NCBI GenBank assembly: GCA_016935555.1
Contig: JAFGQR010000106.1
Coordinates: forward strand, 1 to 64,000
Direction: 5' to 3'
DNA from: Verrucomicrobiota bacterium
GTDB taxonomy: Bacteria > Verrucomicrobiota > Verrucomicrobiia > Limisphaerales > JAFGQR01
DNA: 64,000 nucleotides
The notes beneath the pieces were generated by a model. That model searched no databases and was not told the DNA's origin. It worked only from the letters and a program-made list of their open reading frames with translations. Of this stretch, positions 19,501 to 28,585 are shown one piece after another (position 1 is the stretch's first letter; each line of letters opens with the position of its first letter). A program made the translations under genes and the position numbers.

Positions 19501-22500
19501 TGGTTTTGACACCAGCGGGTCTGCCGTCGGCGTGGCTGTGGCAGGCCGCTACGCCTATATCGCGGACGGCGCAACCGGCCTGCAGATCATCGACGTGAGC
19601 AACGTGGCGGTGCCACTGCCTGTGGGGAGCTGTGACACAGCCGGGTCTGCCTACGGCGTGGCTCTGGCAGGCAGCTACGCCTACATCGCGGACGGCGCAG
19701 CCGGCTTGCAGATCATCGATGTGAGCAACGTGGCGGTGCCGGTGCCTGTGGGTGGCTGCGACACCAGCGGATGGGCGTTGGGCGTCGCAGTGGCGGGCGA
19801 TTACGCCTGCATTGCGGACAGCACAGCTGGCTTGCAGGTCATTGATGTGCGCAACCCGGAGGCACCTGCGCTCGCGAGCACTTGCGACACCGACGGGACT
19901 GCACAATGCGTGGCGGTGGCCGGCGGCTACGCCTACGTGGCGGATTGGGATGGCGGATTACAGGTGATTGATGTGAGCACCCCGACAGCACCCGTCCCCG
20001 CAGGCGGCTACGGGGAACCCGGGTATTCCTACAGCGTGTCGGTGTCGGGCAGTTATGTGTATGTGGCGGATGATTATGCCGGGCTGCAGGTCATTGACGT
20101 GAACAATCCCGCAGCGCCGGTGCGTGTGGGTGGCTGTGACACCGCCGGTCGGGCGCTGGGCGTGACGGTGGCCGGCGGCCATGCCCACGTGGCGGACTAC
20201 ACAGGCGGCTTGCAGGTCTTCGACCTGCGCAACCCGGCAGCACCCGTGCTCGCGGGTGGCTGCGACACCATGGGCTCAGCTGTGGTGCTGGCGGTGGCCG
20301 GAGGCTACGCTTACGTGGCCATGGGATTTGACGGGTTGCAGGTGATCGACCTCCGCGACCCGGCCAACCCCGTGTGCGTAGGCGGCTGCGACACCAGCGG
20401 CTATGCCCAGGGCGTCGCGGTGGCAGACGGCTATGTGTACGTGGCGGACTCTGCCAGTGGCTTGCAGGTGATTGACGTCCGCAATCCCGCGGCCCCCATG
20501 CGTGTCGGCGGCTATGATACCAGCGGAATGGCCAGGTGCGTAGCCGTCGCGGACGGCTACGCCTATGTGCCGGCTGTGGATGCCGGCCTGCAGGTGATTG
20601 ATGTGCGCAATCCCGCGGCGCCGACGTGGGTCGGCGGTTATGACACCAGCGGCTCTGCGCTGGGCGTGGCGGTGGCGGACGGCTACGCCTATGTCGCGGA
20701 TGGCGCGGCCGGCTTGCAGGTGATTGACGTGCGCAACCCGGCTGCACCAGCACTCCGCGGCAGCTATGACACCCGAGGGTTTGCAGAAAACGTGGCCGTC
20801 GTGGGCAACCTGGCATTTGTCGCAGACCTGGAATGGGGCTTGGTGATTCTTGAAATCCCATTTGCTGCCCCGCAACCACCGGCCATAGTTTCTCAGCCGA
20901 TTTCGCAAACCGTCACCGCCGGCTCATCAGCCATTCTGAGTGTGGTGCCTTCCGGCTCGCTTCCACTGAGCTATCAGTGGTGGTTCAACGGCACGACCGC
21001 GCTGCCCAACGCCACCAACGCCACGCTCCTGCTCTCCAACGTCCAATCCGCCGCCGCCGGCAGCTACACGGTTGTGGTGTCCAATGGCCTGGGTTCGATC
21101 TCCAGCGAGCTGGCAGCGCTGCGCGTTGTGTGCCTCGATCCAGCCACCGGCCACACCTATGAGTTCGTTCCCGGAGCATTCACCTGGCCCGAGGCCAGGC
21201 AACTCGCCGAAACCCGCAGCTGCAACTCCCTCACGGGACACCTGGCAACCATCACATCCCCCGCGGAAAACACTTTCCTCACCCAAGTCGTGCCCGCCGA
21301 AGCGACGCCTTGGATTGGCGGGTTCCAGCCTTCAGGCAGTCCCGAACCTGCGGGGAACTGGCAATGGGTCACCGGAGAGCCATTCAATTATACGGCCTGG
21401 CTTTCGAGTCCTGCCCAACCCGACAATCACCGCGGAGACGACTCGATGTGTTTCATCATGTGGGGTTGGGCGATTGGAATCTGGACCGATGAACTCGGCT
21501 CGGATCGATTTCCGTGCCTTGTGGAATACGATCCGCCGCCCGAATCTCCCCGCCTCACCTGGCAACCGCAAAGCCAGAGCGTCGCCATCAGCAATAGAGC
21601 GTCCTTCGCCGTGGCCGCCGCCGGAACCGAACCTCTGACCTACCAGTGGCAGAAGGATGGGATCGACTTGTTCGATGGCGGCAACATCATCGGCGCGGGG
21701 ACGGCCAGCTTGATTCTCTCCAACGTCCAGCCCTCCGATGCCGGTGGCTACACGGTAGTGGTCACCAACACCCTCGGCGCCGTCACCAGCCAGGTCGCCA
21801 CGCTCACCGTCTTCGGTCCCCCGGAAATCCTGCTCAACGGCCTGCCGCCCTCCACCAATAGCGTCTTCCTGGCCGGCCCGGCGCAAATCGAGCTGACCTC
21901 CAGCCTCACCAACGGATGGATCTTCTTCACTCTCGACGGCTCCGACCCGGCGCAGGGTAATGTCTATATCGGGCCGCTCACCGTCACGGCATCGGCGATA
22001 GTGCGCGCTGCGGTGTTCACGGCAGATTTTACACAACGCGCTGAAACCGATCCACTGCTCATCACGTGGCTGGCCCCGCCCACCATCAGCCGCCACCCTG
22101 CAAGCCAGACCGTGTCTGAAGGAAGCGCGGTGCTGCTCAGCGTCGAGGCCACCGGCAGCCCAGCCCCCGCCTACCAATGGTTTAAGGACAGTGTGCCGCT
22201 GCCCGGACAAACCGCCGCGGCGCTCAGCCTCGGCAGCGCCCAGTTGCTCGACTCCGGCGCCTACTGGGCCGTCGCCAGCAACGCCGCCGGCGCCGCCACC
22301 AGCGCCGTCGCCACTCTCAGTGTGCTGGCGCCGCCGGGTTTCGCGATGGTGCCCAGTGGCATCTCGGTGCCCCTGGGAAGCAATGTCACTTTCACCGTGA
22401 TCGCGATCGGCTCGCCGCCTTTGACCTACCAATGGCGCAAGAATGGCGTCAACATCCCCGACGCCACCAATGCCTCCTACACCATCCCCAATGTCCAGGT

Positions 22501-24751
22501 CGCCGACGGCGGCGCCTACAGCGTCCTGGTCGCCAACCCCGTCGGCATCGCGCTCAGCGATCCCATCCCCCTGCTCGTCGAAGTGCCTGCTACCGCGCCC
22601 CCGCCTCAAGACCATTTCGTTAACCGTGCGGAGCTTGTCGGGTTGTCGGGCTTCGCCACCGGGACGGTCGTCCACGCCACACGCGAAGGGGGCGAACCGT
22701 TCCATGCCGGCAAATACGGCACCAACTCCGTGTGGTATCACTGGATTGCGCCCGGCAACGGCGTGGCTCATTTCCAGACCATCGGCAGCACGTTCGACAC
22801 CCTGCTGGGCGTCTATACGGGGGCGAACCTGACAGAGTTGACAATCGTCGCCCGGGACGAAGACCAGGGGGGCGCCTTGACGAGCGAGTTGCAGTTCAAC
22901 GCGCAGGAGGGGGTTGAGTATCAGATTGCCATCGACGGTTTTGCCGGTCAGCAGGGCGAGTTCATCCTGGGGTGGGGCCTGGAGCCGCGGGTGGATCTGT
23001 TGCCCGTGATCACGCTGCAGCCAGCCAGCCAGACGGTGGCACCGGGAGTCATGGTGGTACTGACGGTGGCTGCCAGCGGGGAGGGCCTGACCTACCAGTG
23101 GCACCTGAATGGAACGCCCGTATCGGGCGCGACGGCAGCCACGCTGACGCTGTCCGCGGTGCAAGTTAAGGACGTGGGCAGCTACGTCCTGGGCATCACC
23201 AACGCGGCCGGCCTGGGCGTCCAGACCGAAGCCGCAGTGATCGAGATCGGCTCCTCTGTGGATGCGCGCTCGCAGAACAAGGTGGAAGACATCTTCTACG
23301 CGGAGCTAACGGGCAGCGCGCCGTTGCCGGCGCCGCTGGGCGAGGGGCGCAGGGCTCTGCCAGCTTCGAGTCAGACGAGTGGTGGGTTCACGCCGGTGAC
23401 GGCCGGCACGGCGGGCTACCAGGTGATGAACACGACGCTGGCCGACACCCAGCCCGGGGAGCCGCCGCCGTGCGGGGTGATTGGGGGGCGGTCGCGGTGG
23501 TTTGGGCTGGAGGCTGCGGAGGCGGGCTTGATGATCCTCGACACCATCGGCAGCGCCTACGACACCGTCCTGGCCGTCTATACGGGCACCAACAGCGTGC
23601 GCACCCTCCAGACGGTGGCCTGCGACAACAACGGGGCGCCCGACGGCGTGCGCAGCCGGGTGCAGTTTGTGGCCAGTGCGGGGACGAAGTATTCGGTGGC
23701 GGTGGACGGGGTGGGTGGGGCGCCCGGGGTGACGGTGTTGAACTGGCGGTTGGGGTGGCCGGCGATGGTGCAGGTGACGAGTGAGCCGCAGCCGGTGTTG
23801 AAGCGTGGGGGGCGGTTGCATTTGAGCGTGGGGGTGAGCGGGGCCAATCCGCCGGCGGTCTGCCAATGGTATCGGGATGGGGAGCTGCTGGCTGGGGCGA
23901 CGGGGACGGTGTTGGAGCTGGTCAATGTGCAGCCCGAGCAAGCGGGGCGTTACTGGGTGGCGGTGAGCAACCTGATGGAGGTGGTGAGTTGCGAGGTGGC
24001 CACGGTCGCGGTCGATGCTTCCATGGCGGCATTGGTGATGAGCACGTTTGATGCGAACTTGGAAGGTTGGGGTGTGACATCGGCTGCGGCCAACGCGCGG
24101 AGCCAGGATGGGTTTGCCACAGCGGAGGATGTGGGCGCCGATGTGCCGTGGTCTTGGGTTGCGCCTGCGAAGTTCCTGGGAAACCAATCGGGGGCGTATG
24201 GGGGCTGGCTGCAATTTGAGGTGTGGCATTCGGCGGCGGCGGGCACGGCGTTGAGCGCGGCGACAGTCTGGCTGGAGGGCTCGGGGCTGAGCCTGGAGTA
24301 TTATTCGTCGGACCTGCCCAGCACGGTCCGCAACCTCTATCGGATTCCGCTCGAGGCCGGGTCGGGCTGGGTGCGGAGCGATGAGGGGCGGGTGGCGACG
24401 GATGAGGAACTGAAGGAGTTGTTGGGTGCTGTGTCTGGTTTGCGGATCCGGGGCAAGCATCGGGCGGGCAGCGGGTCCGGGGGATTGGACAACGTGGCGT
24501 TTATCGTGCCGTGCACGGACGTGGTGCCGTTCCTTGGGGTGTCCTTGATTGAGAACGGCGCTGCCATCGTGCTGGAGTGGCCGGTCAACGCGGGCGAGTT
24601 CGAGGTGCAATGGAACGGGCAAGTGACGGGAACCGAATGGTCCACCGTCGTCCCGCGCGAACGCGGCGTGGTCGGATGCCGGAACCGGGTGACCGTCGAT
24701 CTCAGTTCCGCCTGCGGCTTTTACCGGCTCGCTAGAGTCCTTGACCCGTGA
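16523..24751 (+). CDS. Giant secreted LRR/LVIVD/C-type-lectin/Ig-like protein
   Basis: About 2742 aa from the ATG at 16523; the frame is open from 16226, but the first 99 codons cross the heptamer repeats, whereas MLTTAWCAWLGSIVLSL...AHA is a signal peptide. Approximate order: leucine-rich repeats (56-500, higher-order period near 69 aa); Ig-like (503-593); beta-sandwich (593-770); Ig-like; about 14 LVIVD repeats of 42 aa (863-1446, core GLQVIDVRNPAAP); Ig-like; C-type lectin-like domain (1536-1672, with WIGG, QPDNH and WTDE); Ig-like; chitobiase C-terminal-like (1765-1850); two Ig-like; pre-peptidase-like (2026-2155); Ig-like; second pre-peptidase-like (2245-2413); Ig-like; laminin-B-like (2500-2663); tail ending GFYRLARVLDP. 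From the chitobiase-like domain on it follows the preceding gene's product domain for domain. A surface or extracellular binding role is inference. Confidence 0.88.
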   Translation: MLTTAWCAWLGSIVLSLTVGVHPAHAGPPLQIIAQPANQLATSGVVTGAVARLEATVTFADPNLETAVRDALSIPSDPITPADLLALVELRVSGRGIANLTGLEWATNLAILEANFNAVRDLTPLAGLVNLTEGQFWANALTDASPLRNLTGLHLLNLGSNPVTNALAAVTNMLSLEVLNLAFNPLHDVAPLSGLTNLVSLFLWDARLTDASPLAGLTRLRQLDIGGNAITNTYAAVTNMPGLEWLVLSNHLLYDASPLSALTNLLGLYLWDTRLTDASPLVGLTRLGWLDLGANAITNAVAVVTNMPLLQFLNLNHNLLYDATPLRVLTNLIRLHLWDTHLTDASPLLGFTQLRELNLGYNSITNSLAVVTNMFSLELLSLNDNLLFDATPLSSLTNLTELHLWNSRITNVAPLAGLWRLRTLCVGYNPLYDVSALAALTNLTWASLRQAELTDIGVLGAWPNLSFLDVAANRLDVNEGTPALAIIQSLLDRGAHVDYLPQSLPTITAQPQSQIVAPGGTASFTVSATSTEPLGYQWQRDGTNLADDGRVAGALTGTLTLSSAVESNAGGYRVVVSNAHGAVTSQVATLEVRPPVVATNLVIPFGSTWKYWDRGTDLGTEWSQSGYDDSTWSTGAAELGYGDGDEATVVSYGPEPGNKYITTYFRNEFLLADPAAWTTLDLQLLYDDGGVVYLNGTEVFRVFMPEGPISYTTLADAAVGDNALSATDIGAGVLEAGTNVIAVEIHQGSAGSSDISFDLMLSGLSEGWPPLIASQPQDQLVAPGATTTFSVTATGTAPMAYQWQKDGANLTDDARVSGALTETLTLNSALESDAGGYRVVVTNAYGAVTSQGAVLTVLPPVAFKGEWPGFIRGTPSAVVVTNGLAYVAQGFGGLAILSVTNPAAPVPVGSCDTPGSAYGVAVAGGYAYVADGDGGLHVIDVGNAAQPVLVGGYDTSGWARAVAVAGNYAYVADWVSGLQVIDVSNPAAPVRVGGFDTSGSAVGVAVAGRYAYIADGATGLQIIDVSNVAVPLPVGSCDTAGSAYGVALAGSYAYIADGAAGLQIIDVSNVAVPVPVGGCDTSGWALGVAVAGDYACIADSTAGLQVIDVRNPEAPALASTCDTDGTAQCVAVAGGYAYVADWDGGLQVIDVSTPTAPVPAGGYGEPGYSYSVSVSGSYVYVADDYAGLQVIDVNNPAAPVRVGGCDTAGRALGVTVAGGHAHVADYTGGLQVFDLRNPAAPVLAGGCDTMGSAVVLAVAGGYAYVAMGFDGLQVIDLRDPANPVCVGGCDTSGYAQGVAVADGYVYVADSASGLQVIDVRNPAAPMRVGGYDTSGMARCVAVADGYAYVPAVDAGLQVIDVRNPAAPTWVGGYDTSGSALGVAVADGYAYVADGAAGLQVIDVRNPAAPALRGSYDTRGFAENVAVVGNLAFVADLEWGLVILEIPFAAPQPPAIVSQPISQTVTAGSSAILSVVPSGSLPLSYQWWFNGTTALPNATNATLLLSNVQSAAAGSYTVVVSNGLGSISSELAALRVVCLDPATGHTYEFVPGAFTWPEARQLAETRSCNSLTGHLATITSPAENTFLTQVVPAEATPWIGGFQPSGSPEPAGNWQWVTGEPFNYTAWLSSPAQPDNHRGDDSMCFIMWGWAIGIWTDELGSDRFPCLVEYDPPPESPRLTWQPQSQSVAISNRASFAVAAAGTEPLTYQWQKDGIDLFDGGNIIGAGTASLILSNVQPSDAGGYTVVVTNTLGAVTSQVATLTVFGPPEILLNGLPPSTNSVFLAGPAQIELTSSLTNGWIFFTLDGSDPAQGNVYIGPLTVTASAIVRAAVFTADFTQRAETDPLLITWLAPPTISRHPASQTVSEGSAVLLSVEATGSPAPAYQWFKDSVPLPGQTAAALSLGSAQLLDSGAYWAVASNAAGAATSAVATLSVLAPPGFAMVPSGISVPLGSNVTFTVIAIGSPPLTYQWRKNGVNIPDATNASYTIPNVQVADGGAYSVLVANPVGIALSDPIPLLVEVPATAPPPQDHFVNRAELVGLSGFATGTVVHATREGGEPFHAGKYGTNSVWYHWIAPGNGVAHFQTIGSTFDTLLGVYTGANLTELTIVARDEDQGGALTSELQFNAQEGVEYQIAIDGFAGQQGEFILGWGLEPRVDLLPVITLQPASQTVAPGVMVVLTVAASGEGLTYQWHLNGTPVSGATAATLTLSAVQVKDVGSYVLGITNAAGLGVQTEAAVIEIGSSVDARSQNKVEDIFYAELTGSAPLPAPLGEGRRALPASSQTSGGFTPVTAGTAGYQVMNTTLADTQPGEPPPCGVIGGRSRWFGLEAAEAGLMILDTIGSAYDTVLAVYTGTNSVRTLQTVACDNNGAPDGVRSRVQFVASAGTKYSVAVDGVGGAPGVTVLNWRLGWPAMVQVTSEPQPVLKRGGRLHLSVGVSGANPPAVCQWYRDGELLAGATGTVLELVNVQPEQAGRYWVAVSNLMEVVSCEVATVAVDASMAALVMSTFDANLEGWGVTSAAANARSQDGFATAEDVGADVPWSWVAPAKFLGNQSGAYGGWLQFEVWHSAAAGTALSAATVWLEGSGLSLEYYSSDLPSTVRNLYRIPLEAGSGWVRSDEGRVATDEELKELLGAVSGLRIRGKHRAGSGSGGLDNVAFIVPCTDVVPFLGVSLIENGAAIVLEWPVNAGEFEVQWNGQVTGTEWSTVVPRERGVVGCRNRVTVDLSSACGFYRLARVLDP

Positions 24752-24974
24752 AATGCGTCGCTCGCAGATCAAGTTTGTGCACTGCAAGGCGCAAGTTGCG
24801 GGGCGGTCGTCAAGGACTCTTTGCCCCCGCTGCGCGGCGGGTTCCATGCCATCTTCGGGACAAAACCGCGCAGCGGTTTTGTGGAGCGAGCCGCCCGCAG
24901 ACTCACGGCCCTCTCGATGAACACCCACGGTTTGTGGCTCCTGCGCACCTCGAACAGTCTGAGCCTGCGGCTCG
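24752..24974. other. Convergent spacer with a perfect hairpin
   Basis: A 223-nt non-coding spacer between the convergent giant-protein and permease genes. It holds a perfect 10-bp stem, ACAAAACCGC (24860-24869) with GCGGTTTTGT (24873-24882), around a 3-nt loop. No T-run follows on either strand, so it is not a textbook intrinsic terminator. Its place between two gene ends fits transcription stopping in both directions or a dispersed hairpin repeat. Frames through it look non-coding. Confidence 0.6.
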
Positions 24975-26033
24975 CTAGGGAATCGGTTTGCTCTGGGCGG
25001 CGGTAGCCCATTCCTTGACGAGCCGGTAGCCGACGGCCAGGAGGGTTGGCCCAAGGAACACCCCGATGAAGCCAAAGGCCAGCGCGCCGCCCACCATGCC
25101 GAAGAAGATCAGGAGAAACGGCATGGCGCTGCCCTGGCTGATCAGCCACGGGCGCACGAGGTTGTCCACGCTGCTGACGCCCATTCCCCAGACCACCATG
25201 AAAAGACTCCACCCGGGCGATCCCTGGTGGAAAAGCCAGAACGCGGCCGGCACCCAGACCAGGGGGGGGCCGATGGGCACCACTGACAGGAAGAACGTGA
25301 GCAGCGCCAGCAGGCCGCCGCCCGGCACGCCGGCGATGAGAAAGCCGATGCCGGCGACGACGGCTTGGACCAGGGCGGTGCCAAGGATGCCGTAGACCAC
25401 GCCGCGCACCGTCTTGCTGGCGACGTCGAGCAGGTAGGTGCCGCGCTCGCCGGCAATGCGCTGAAGCGCGCTTTTCAGGTTCTCGGACGCGGTGAGTCCG
25501 TCCCGAAACAGGAAGAACGCGATGAGGATGCTCAGGGTGAGCTTGAGCAGCCCGCGGCCCAGGGCCAGCCCCGTTTGCAGCATCGCGGAACTGACCGGCT
25601 CGACGAACCGCTTGGCTTCTTCCAGAAGCCGGCCGCTGTCGGCTGCCAGGGCCAGCCATTGCTCGGCCACCGGCTGGCCGACCAGCGGCAGGCGCGCCAG
25701 CCACGGGGGCGGGGCAGGCGGGCCGGCATCGAGCCAGCGGCGTGTGGCGGTGGCGAGTTCCTGGACATTGTCGGCGAGGGTGGCTCCGATGATGACGAAG
25801 GGCAGGAGGATGGTGCAGATCATGGCCAGGGCCATGATCGCGGCTGCCAAGGTGCGCCGTCCGCCCAGCCATTGGAGCAGCCGGCGGTAGATCGGCCAGG
25901 ATGAAAAGCACAGGACGACCGCCCACAGGATCGAGGAGCCGAAGGGCAGCAGCACCGCGACACAGCCGCCCAGCAGCAGCGCCAGGGTAATCCAGCCCAG
26001 GCTCTGTTCGAGTTGGGTGCGCAGCGGCTTCAT
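24975..26033 (-). CDS. AI-2E/PerM-family membrane permease
   Basis: About 352 aa starting MKPLRTQLEQ. N-terminal helices (WITLALLLGGCVAVLLP, AAAIMALAMICTILLPFV) precede a soluble stretch. The C-terminal half carries the family signature: PGGGLLALLTFFLSVVPIGP, SVDNLVRPWLISQGS and FGFIGVFLGPTLLAV. The family includes E. coli YdiK/PerM-type putative exporters; the substrate here is unknown. The ATG overlaps the pyruvate kinase stop (ATGA), so translation is probably coupled; the longer upstream frame lies inside the kinase gene and is rejected. It is the last gene of the minus-strand directon. Confidence 0.9.
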   Translation of the reverse strand: MKPLRTQLEQSLGWITLALLLGGCVAVLLPFGSSILWAVVLCFSSWPIYRRLLQWLGGRRTLAAAIMALAMICTILLPFVIIGATLADNVQELATATRRWLDAGPPAPPPWLARLPLVGQPVAEQWLALAADSGRLLEEAKRFVEPVSSAMLQTGLALGRGLLKLTLSILIAFFLFRDGLTASENLKSALQRIAGERGTYLLDVASKTVRGVVYGILGTALVQAVVAGIGFLIAGVPGGGLLALLTFFLSVVPIGPPLVWVPAAFWLFHQGSPGWSLFMVVWGMGVSSVDNLVRPWLISQGSAMPFLLIFFGMVGGALAFGFIGVFLGPTLLAVGYRLVKEWATAAQSKPIP

Positions 26034-27526
26034 GGAAGGGTCTCGCCCCGGTATTGGCCCGCACTGGAACCTTGAACCGGTGCGCCTGCAGTCGGCGCCG
26101 GGTTGGCAAAGCGGAGGAACTCGATGCGGTGGTTGGCTTCGGGGTGGCGGGTGGAAGGGCCGGCGACGAGCATGGCGACGTTGCCCGGGATGTGGTGTTC
26201 GGCCAGCGAGCGCTGGACCCAGGCGTGCCACAGGGGCGGTTCCTCGGCCTGTTCAACCGGGTGGACGCCATAGGACAACGCGAGCCCCTGGCAGACCGCG
26301 CGGTTGCCGCTCACGGCAATGATCCAGACCGCCGGGTTGAACCGGGAGATCATCCGCGCGGTGGCGCCGGTGCGAGTGGGCACCACCACCGCGGCGCAGG
26401 GAACGGTGCCGAGCGCGTGTTCGACGACATCGGCAATGCCCTCGGTCACGGTGGCGGGTCTGGGATGTCCCGCCGCGGCCCAGAGGTCGTCGTGCCTCAC
26501 CGGGGGACGGTGCGCCTCGGTGAAAGCGGCGATTTGAACCAGCATCGCCACGGATTCCTCGGGGTATTTGCCCATGGCCGACTCGGCCGAGAGCATGACG
26601 GCATCGGTGCCGTCGAGGATGGCATTGGCGACGTCGGTGGCTTCGGCGCGCGTCGGGAGGCGGCTGGACACCATGGACTCGAGCATCTGGGTGGCGGTGA
26701 TCACGGGTTTGCCGGAGAGGCTGGCCCGGGCGATGAGTTGTTTCTGGGTCACCGCGATTTGCTCGATGGGCACCTCCACGCCCAAGTCGCCCCGAGCGAC
26801 CATGATGCCGTCGGCGGCTTTCAGGATGTCGTCGAAGTGCCGGAGGGCGCCGGCACGTTCGATCTTTGCAATAAGAAACGGCTGTTTGCCGAAGGCCTTC
26901 GCCGCGGCCCGCACCGCGTCGAGGTCGGCTGCGGATTCGACAAACGACTGGCTGACGGCGTCGACGCCCTGCTGAAGCGCGAACTCGAGGCAGGCGCGGT
27001 CGTGCGGGGTGAACGCGCTGATGCCGAGGTCGATGCCGGGCAGGTTCAGCCCCTTTTTCGAACGCAGCTCCCCCCCAACGGCGATCCGGCACATCACGTC
27101 GGCGCCGGCAACGCGCTCGACGACCAACTGAACCAGGCCGTCGTTGAGGTAAAGCCGGTCGCCGGGCTTCACCACCTCCGGCAGCCGTGCGAAGCTCATG
27201 GACGCGCGCTGCGCGTTGCCCGGCAGCTCATCGCGCGTGAGGATGAAGCGGTCGCCGGCGCGCAGCTCGACGGGCTCGGGGTCGATCCGGCCCAGGCGCA
27301 TCTTCGGACCCGGCAGGTCCGCCAGGATGGCGACCCGCCGCCGGGTGACGCGCTCGGCGGCGCGGAGGCGGGCGATGCGTTCGGCGTGATCGGCGAAGTC
27401 CCCATGGGAAAAGTTGAGCCGGGCCACGTTCATCCCCGCGCGGATCAACCGCTCGATCATGTCCGGCGATTCCGACGCCGGCCCGATGGTGGCGACGATT
27501 TTGGTTTTGCAGGGGGGCAGGAGCAT
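26030..27526 (-). CDS. pyk: Pyruvate kinase
   Basis: 498 aa; converts phosphoenolpyruvate and ADP to pyruvate and ATP. It begins CKTKIVATIGPASESPDMIE, typical of the family. Catalytic elements present: NFSHG, the LADLPGPKMRLG loop, AKIERAGAL around the catalytic lysine, MVARGDLGVE, and ATQMLESM. The C-terminal alpha/beta domain follows (about 360-490). It starts 11 bases after the D-lactate dehydrogenase stop and overlaps the permease start by 4 nt. The pyruvate it makes is the substrate of its upstream neighbour, which suggests coordinated fermentative flux. The FBP-type C-terminal effector site could not be confirmed by eye. Confidence 0.95.
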   Translation of the reverse strand: MLLPPCKTKIVATIGPASESPDMIERLIRAGMNVARLNFSHGDFADHAERIARLRAAERVTRRRVAILADLPGPKMRLGRIDPEPVELRAGDRFILTRDELPGNAQRASMSFARLPEVVKPGDRLYLNDGLVQLVVERVAGADVMCRIAVGGELRSKKGLNLPGIDLGISAFTPHDRACLEFALQQGVDAVSQSFVESAADLDAVRAAAKAFGKQPFLIAKIERAGALRHFDDILKAADGIMVARGDLGVEVPIEQIAVTQKQLIARASLSGKPVITATQMLESMVSSRLPTRAEATDVANAILDGTDAVMLSAESAMGKYPEESVAMLVQIAAFTEAHRPPVRHDDLWAAAGHPRPATVTEGIADVVEHALGTVPCAAVVVPTRTGATARMISRFNPAVWIIAVSGNRAVCQGLALSYGVHPVEQAEEPPLWHAWVQRSLAEHHIPGNVAMLVAGPSTRHPEANHRIEFLRFANPAPTAGAPVQGSSAGQYRGETLP

Positions 27527-27537
27527 AGAGGCAAGGG

Positions 27538-28539
27538 TCAGGCCAGGACGGAGCCTTCGACGAACGGGGTGCCCTGGGCGAGGGCGTCGAGGTTGGCGAC
27601 GGTGGTGTGGGCGATATCGGCGAGCGCCTCGCGGGTCAGGAAGGCCTGGTGGGCCGTGATGAGGACATTGGGGAACGTGAGCAGGCGGGCCAATTCGTCG
27701 TCCTGCAGGACCTGGCCGGAAAGGTCCTCGAAGAAGATGCCTTCCTCCTCCTCGTAGACATCGAGTCCGACGCCGCCGAGCGTGCCGCGTTTGAGCGCTT
27801 CGATCAGGGCGGCGGTGTCGATCAAGGCGCCGCGGCTGACGTTGATGAGGATGGCGCCGGGCTTCATGAGGTCGAGGGTCTCCCGGCGAATCAGGTGGTG
27901 CGTTTCCGGGGTGAGGGGGACATGGAGGGAGACGACATCGCTGAGGCCGACGAGCGAGGAGGCGTCGGTGTATTCGACGCCGGTGGCGGCGGCCCAGGAG
28001 CTGTTGGGGAAGGGGTCATAGGCGAGAACCCGCATGCCGAAGCCGCGGAGGATCTGGGCCATGATGCGCCCGATCTTGCCGGTGCCGAAGATGCCGGCGG
28101 TGCGGCCGTGCAGGTCGCAACCGACCAGGCCGTGGAGCGAGAAGTTCAGCTCCCGCACGCGGTTGTAGGCGCGATGGATCCTGCGATTCAGGGCCAGCAG
28201 CAGAGCGACGGCATGCTCCGCCACCGCATGGGGCGAGTAGACGGCGACGCGCGTGACGGCGAGGTGGAGGTCTTTGGCGGCCGCGACATCGAGGTTGTTG
28301 AAGCCCGTGCAGCGCAACGCCACCAGGCGAATGCCCTCCGCCGCCAGCGCCTCGAGGCACGGCCGGTCCAATTGGTCGTTCACAAAGGCACAGACCGCCT
28401 GCGCCCCGCGGGCCGTGGCCGCGGTGGCCTGCGTCAGCCGGAACTCGAGGAAGCGCCATTGGACGGCGTGCCCGTCCGCCGCAGGCAGCAGATGCTCGCG
28501 GTCGTAGGGTTTGGTGTCGTAGACGGCGGCCAGAATCAT
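27538..28539 (-). CDS. ldhA: D-lactate dehydrogenase (2-hydroxyacid dehydrogenase)
   Basis: 333 aa from the ATG at 28539 (MILAAVYDTKPYDREHLL), close to the roughly 330 aa of the E. coli LdhA family. It reduces pyruvate to D-lactate with NADH. Recognisable blocks: FVNDQLDRPCLEALA, ALRCTGFNNLDVAAAKDL, the nucleotide-binding GIFGTGKIGRIMAQIL, SRGALIDTAALIEAL, and the C-terminal catalytic-histidine block TAHQAFLTREALADI. The frame extends 15 codons further upstream without family support. It lies 46 bases after ppk2 and 11 before pyk, all in one direction. Confidence 0.93.
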   Translation of the reverse strand: MILAAVYDTKPYDREHLLPAADGHAVQWRFLEFRLTQATAATARGAQAVCAFVNDQLDRPCLEALAAEGIRLVALRCTGFNNLDVAAAKDLHLAVTRVAVYSPHAVAEHAVALLLALNRRIHRAYNRVRELNFSLHGLVGCDLHGRTAGIFGTGKIGRIMAQILRGFGMRVLAYDPFPNSSWAAATGVEYTDASSLVGLSDVVSLHVPLTPETHHLIRRETLDLMKPGAILINVSRGALIDTAALIEALKRGTLGGVGLDVYEEEEGIFFEDLSGQVLQDDELARLLTFPNVLITAHQAFLTREALADIAHTTVANLDALAQGTPFVEGSVLA

Positions 28540-28585
28540 AAGGAACCGGGGTGCAAGCCGCGCCGCATGGCGGCGTGCGGACAAG

